Source: Lactobacillus johnsonii ATCC 33200
GTDB taxonomy: Bacteria; Bacillota; Bacilli; Lactobacillales; Lactobacillaceae
Assembly (NCBI RefSeq): GCF_000159355.1
Contig: NZ_GG670121.1
Coordinates: 104,651-168,650, forward strand
Reading direction: 5' to 3'
DNA length: 64,000 nt
The stretch's first letter is position 1. Every line of letters starts with the position of its first letter. The notes under the pieces are model-generated. The model was not told the DNA's origin. It did not search any database and saw only the letters and a list, made by a program, of their open reading frames with translations. Positions 60,851 through 64,000 of the stretch are shown here, in pieces. Both the position numbers and the translations under genes were made by a program.

Positions 60851-62977
60851 TTAATCATCCTTATTTTCATCTGAACTATGATCCTCAGAATCATTCTTTT
60901 CAGATGGTGGATTAAGTGGAATATTATCAATATTCTTATGATCATCAGGAAGTGGATGAATATCTTCTTTATCATCCTTGTTTTCAGTTTCTTCTCTTTG
61001 TTGATCCTTCTTTTCCATTGCGGCTTTTGCCTCTTCATAAGTTGAAGCTTTAGACTCACTTGGAAATTCATTTTCATCATTTTCAGGCATTTTACCAGTC
61101 TTGAATAATGAAAGAATTTGTTTTTCGTTTAAAGTTTCATACTTGAGTAAAGCTTCTGCAATAATCTTATGAGTTTCACGGTGACTCTTAATGATATCAA
61201 CTGCTTGTTTATGACCTTCATCAAGAATTTCTTTAACTGCTTCATCAATCTTAGCAGCTGTAGCTTCACTATATGGCTTAGTTCCATAAGGTGATTGCAT
61301 ACTTGGGGATTCAAGCTCAGTCATACCAACATCAGTCATACCATATTGAGTAACCATGCCCCGAGCGATGTTAGTTGCTTGTTCAAAGTCATTTGAAGCA
61401 CCAGTAGACTTATCGCCCACAACTACTTCTTCACCAGCACGACCACCCATTAAACCAGCAACTTGTTCCATCAACTGCTTCTTAGTAATGATGTTTTCAT
61501 CTTCTTTTGGAAGCATGATGTTATATCCACCAGCACGGCCTCTAGGAACAATTGTAACCTTACGAACAGTTCTTGAATCACTAAGAACCAATCCAACAAT
61601 TGCGTGTCCTGCTTCGTGGTAGGCAACACGTTTTCTTTCTTCTGGAGAAATAACAGTATCTTTCTTAGCTGGGCCGGCAATAACTCTATCTTCAGCTTCA
61701 TCAATATCAGAAGCTGTAATTTCAGTCTTATTACGACGAGCAGCAACTAAAGCAGCTTCGTTTAAAACATTTTCAAGATCAGCACCAACGAAGCCAGGAG
61801 TTTGACGTGCTACTTCCTTTAAATCAACATCAGGAGCTAAAGGTTTATTCTTAGCATGAACCTTTAAAATAGCTTCACGGCCTTTAACATCTGGGCGACC
61901 AACTAAAACTTTACGGTCAAAACGACCTGGACGAAGAAGTGCGGGATCAAGAACATCAGAACGGTTAGTAGCTGCCATAACAATGACACCTTCATCACCT
62001 TCGAAACCATCCATTTCAACCAGTAATTGGTTTAAAGTTTGTTCTCTTTCGTCATGGCCACCACTTACGCCATTACCACGTTTACGCCCAACAGCATCAA
62101 TTTCATCAATAAAGATGATACTTGGTGCATTTTTCTTAGCTGTTTCAAACAGATCACGTACACGAGATGCACCAACACCGACAAACATTTCTACAAAGTC
62201 TGAACCAGAAATTGAATAAAATGGTACACCGGCTTCACCTGCAACTGCACGTGCAAGTAAAGTTTTACCAGTACCTGGAGGACCCTCAAGAAGAACACCA
62301 GCCGGAATTCTAGCACCTAATTTAGTATATTTTGCTGGATTCTTTAAGAACTCAACAATTTCAACCAATTCTTGCTTTTCTTCTTCTTCGCCAGCTACAT
62401 CTGAGAATCTAACCTTGTTTTTACTTGGATCTTGTGGCTTAACATGTGACTTACCAAAGTTCATCATACCGCCGCCACGGCCTTGTCCACCCTGATTCAT
62501 CATCATCCAAAGCATGACAATAAAAATCAAAGTTGGGACAAGCATCACAATCGTAGAGATCCAGGTTCCAGATTGAGATTCACCTTGTCCAGAAATAGAT
62601 GCCCCACTCTTTTGGGCAAGATCGGAAATTGTCTTAACCATTGAGTCATTTTGAAGCATCGTAGTACTGAACCGGGTTACTTCATTACTACTTTGTGAAC
62701 TTGGAATTAGTCCAAATCCATTATTATTTTGATTATTTGACTTTTGAGCTTTCTTATAAGATCCAGTAACCGTATATACACCATTAGATGGTTGTACATT
62801 GATACTCTTGACTTTACCCGCTTTTAAATCTTTTACTAATTGAGAATAACGGATATTTTCTGTGGAACCATTACTACCGGAGCCTCCCACGGCCCAATTG
62901 ATTCCAGCCAAGAGGATCACGAATACTATGATATAGAAAAGACCGTTAGAAAGCAGTCTATTTCTTCTATTTTTCAT
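60851..62977 (-). CDS. ftsH: ATP-dependent zinc metalloprotease FtsH
   Basis: Membrane AAA protease for quality control. The 708 residues have two N-terminal membrane segments (about 8-26 and 130-152), Walker [15 protein letters not shown], the second region of homology [20 protein letters not shown], and the zinc motif [11 protein letters not shown]. The acidic/Asn-rich C-terminal tail (about 640-708) is long. It follows tilS by 83 bases; no hpt gene lies between them. Confidence 0.98.
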   Translation of the reverse strand: MKNRRNRLLSNGLFYIIVFVILLAGINWAVGGSGSNGSTENIRYSQLVKDLKAGKVKSINVQPSNGVYTVTGSYKKAQKSNNQNNNGFGLIPSSQSSNEVTRFSTTMLQNDSMVKTISDLAQKSGASISGQGESQSGTWISTIVMLVPTLIFIVMLWMMMNQGGQGRGGGMMNFGKSHVKPQDPSKNKVRFSDVAGEEEEKQELVEIVEFLKNPAKYTKLGARIPAGVLLEGPPGTGKTLLARAVAGEAGVPFYSISGSDFVEMFVGVGASRVRDLFETAKKNAPSIIFIDEIDAVGRKRGNGVSGGHDEREQTLNQLLVEMDGFEGDEGVIVMAATNRSDVLDPALLRPGRFDRKVLVGRPDVKGREAILKVHAKNKPLAPDVDLKEVARQTPGFVGADLENVLNEAALVAARRNKTEITASDIDEAEDRVIAGPAKKDTVISPEERKRVAYHEAGHAIVGLVLSDSRTVRKVTIVPRGRAGGYNIMLPKEDENIITKKQLMEQVAGLMGGRAGEEVVVGDKSTGASNDFEQATNIARGMVTQYGMTDVGMTELESPSMQSPYGTKPYSEATAAKIDEAVKEILDEGHKQAVDIIKSHRETHKIIAEALLKYETLNEKQILSLFKTGKMPENDENEFPSESKASTYEEAKAAMEKKDQQREETENKDDKEDIHPLPDDHKNIDNIPLNPPSEKNDSEDHSSDENKDD

Positions 62978-63060
62978 CTATTAACCTCCGCGACACTTCT
63001 TGGAATTACTTCAACGATTTTACCACAAATTATGCTTTTACCATAGAACTTTGCATAAAC

Positions 63061-64000
63061 TTAAAAATAAATATATACATTATAGCGTACAAAATTGGGG
63101 TTATATTCTTGATTTTGATAAATACTTTCAACATAGACTGGATTTTCCTCTTGCCAGACTGTCAAACAATACGGCCTTAAAGCTAAAGGAATCCCATTTT
63201 CAGCAAATTTTTTCTTGGCCTTAGTTTGTTTTCCTGTAGCTAACTTTAATGTACTACCTTGTGGCAAGCTCCCTACCTCTAAATACTTTGCTTTTTCGCC
63301 ATAAAAATAACCAGCCAATTTTTGTGACTTTTCATCCTGGGTAATTAAATATTTTTTTCCGTTCAAAGAAAATTTTTCATTTAATTTAACTAGTTTTTTT
63401 TTAGGATCAATTACAGCTAATTCATTTCTATTAATCAAATAGTAATATTTTTGATAAAAAAGTAATTGAAAATTTTCTTTATTGAAAATCACATTTTTAT
63501 TCAAGTCAATTTCATCAAAATGGATTCTTTGATGCCACTTTTTATAGATTAAATAATCGAAAAAAGCTGCCGCTTCATGTGTATTTAACCGAGCTAAATC
63601 TTCCTTTTTACCTCGTAGCGCTTTACTAAAATTTATTGGAGAAGGTAAACTATCAAAGAAATCACTCTGACACTTTGAAAGTAACGCTACACTCTCACTA
63701 AAATGGTTAGCATTTTTAACTAGATGAGTTGTCTCTTTCTTTAATAATGGAACAACGTGATGTCTCAAACGATTTCTTAAAGTGTCATCTTCAAAATTAG
63801 TTTTATCTTCAATGAAATCAAGATGATGGTCCTCATCATATTTCAATAATTCATCTTTGGAATATTTAACTAAAGGACGCAACAATTTCATTGAACCGAG
63901 ATTTCCCACAATTTGAAGACTATTCATTTCAGCTACATCCCCAGAGCGAATAAACTTCAATAAAATATTTTCAATTAAATCATCCCCGTGATGTGCTGTT
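63061..64000 (-). CDS. tilS: tRNA(Ile)-lysidine synthase, C-terminal part (5' end outside window)
   Basis: Modifies C34 of the AUA-reading tRNA-Ile to lysidine, an essential reaction. The frame is open to the window end; visible are TAHHGDDLIENILLKFIRSG from the catalytic N-domain, then the substrate-binding and C-terminal domains. About 312 residues are present; the N-terminal SGGxDS P-loop is off-window. The frame ends at 63061, directly before the ftsH leader. Confidence 0.93.
   Translation of the reverse strand, partial: TAHHGDDLIENILLKFIRSGDVAEMNSLQIVGNLGSMKLLRPLVKYSKDELLKYDEDHHLDFIEDKTNFEDDTLRNRLRHHVVPLLKKETTHLVKNANHFSESVALLSKCQSDFFDSLPSPINFSKALRGKKEDLARLNTHEAAAFFDYLIYKKWHQRIHFDEIDLNKNVIFNKENFQLLFYQKYYYLINRNELAVIDPKKKLVKLNEKFSLNGKKYLITQDEKSQKLAGYFYGEKAKYLEVGSLPQGSTLKLATGKQTKAKKKFAENGIPLALRPYCLTVWQEENPVYVESIYQNQEYNPNFVRYNVYIYF

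Overview
The window is one AT-rich stretch of a Firmicutes chromosome. Protein sequences (PepC, RpoB, ClpC, paired YfhO proteins) and gene order point to the Lactobacillus johnsonii/gasseri group. This assignment is recognition by eye; no search was run. Most genes lie on the minus strand, so the usual order of the locus reads from right to left.

Reading right to left: tilS (cut by the window end), ftsH, two tandem yfhO-type membrane proteins, hslO-dusB-lysS, two tRNA genes (Gly-GCC, Pro-CGG), clpC, rpoB-rpoC, a convergent comC-like prepilin peptidase, rpsL-rpsG-fusA, and the full S10-spc-alpha ribosomal superoperon from rpsJ to rplQ. The superoperon includes secY, adk and infA, with a candidate internal promoter before infA. 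Then come ecfA1-ecfA2-[tnpB insertion]-ecfT-truA-rplM-rpsI. These genes are intact and carry recognisable promoters, ribosome-binding sites and terminators.

The left quarter (about 4.2 to 17.5 kb) is accessory. It holds an NmrA-like reductase, a DJ-1/PfpI protein, two histidine-phosphatase-fold proteins (one GpmA), a CDF metal exporter divergent from an ArsR/CzrA-like repressor, two small genes of unknown function and a polynucleotide-kinase-like P-loop protein. Within it, 4.2 to 11.1 kb is a decay island. It contains an LCP (LytR-CpsA-Psr) gene with two compensating homopolymer indels, an LtrA/amino-acid-permease chimera with a frameshift and a stop, a degenerate IS3 element, and an IS110 transposase with two in-frame stops. 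Intact pepC sits among them. The left edge returns to housekeeping genes: dut-radA, gltX and the 5' part of cysS.

No CRISPR array, restriction system or prophage was seen. The most unusual items are the TnpB-only element with a probable guide-RNA end inside the ECF vitamin-transporter operon, the structured non-coding end of the IS110 element (possible bridge-RNA region), the terminator hairpin before the second yfhO gene that also contains its only Shine-Dalgarno sequence, the CDF/ArsR pair with altered metal-ligand positions, and the kinase with an unrecognised C-terminal half. I saw no clearly new multi-gene system.
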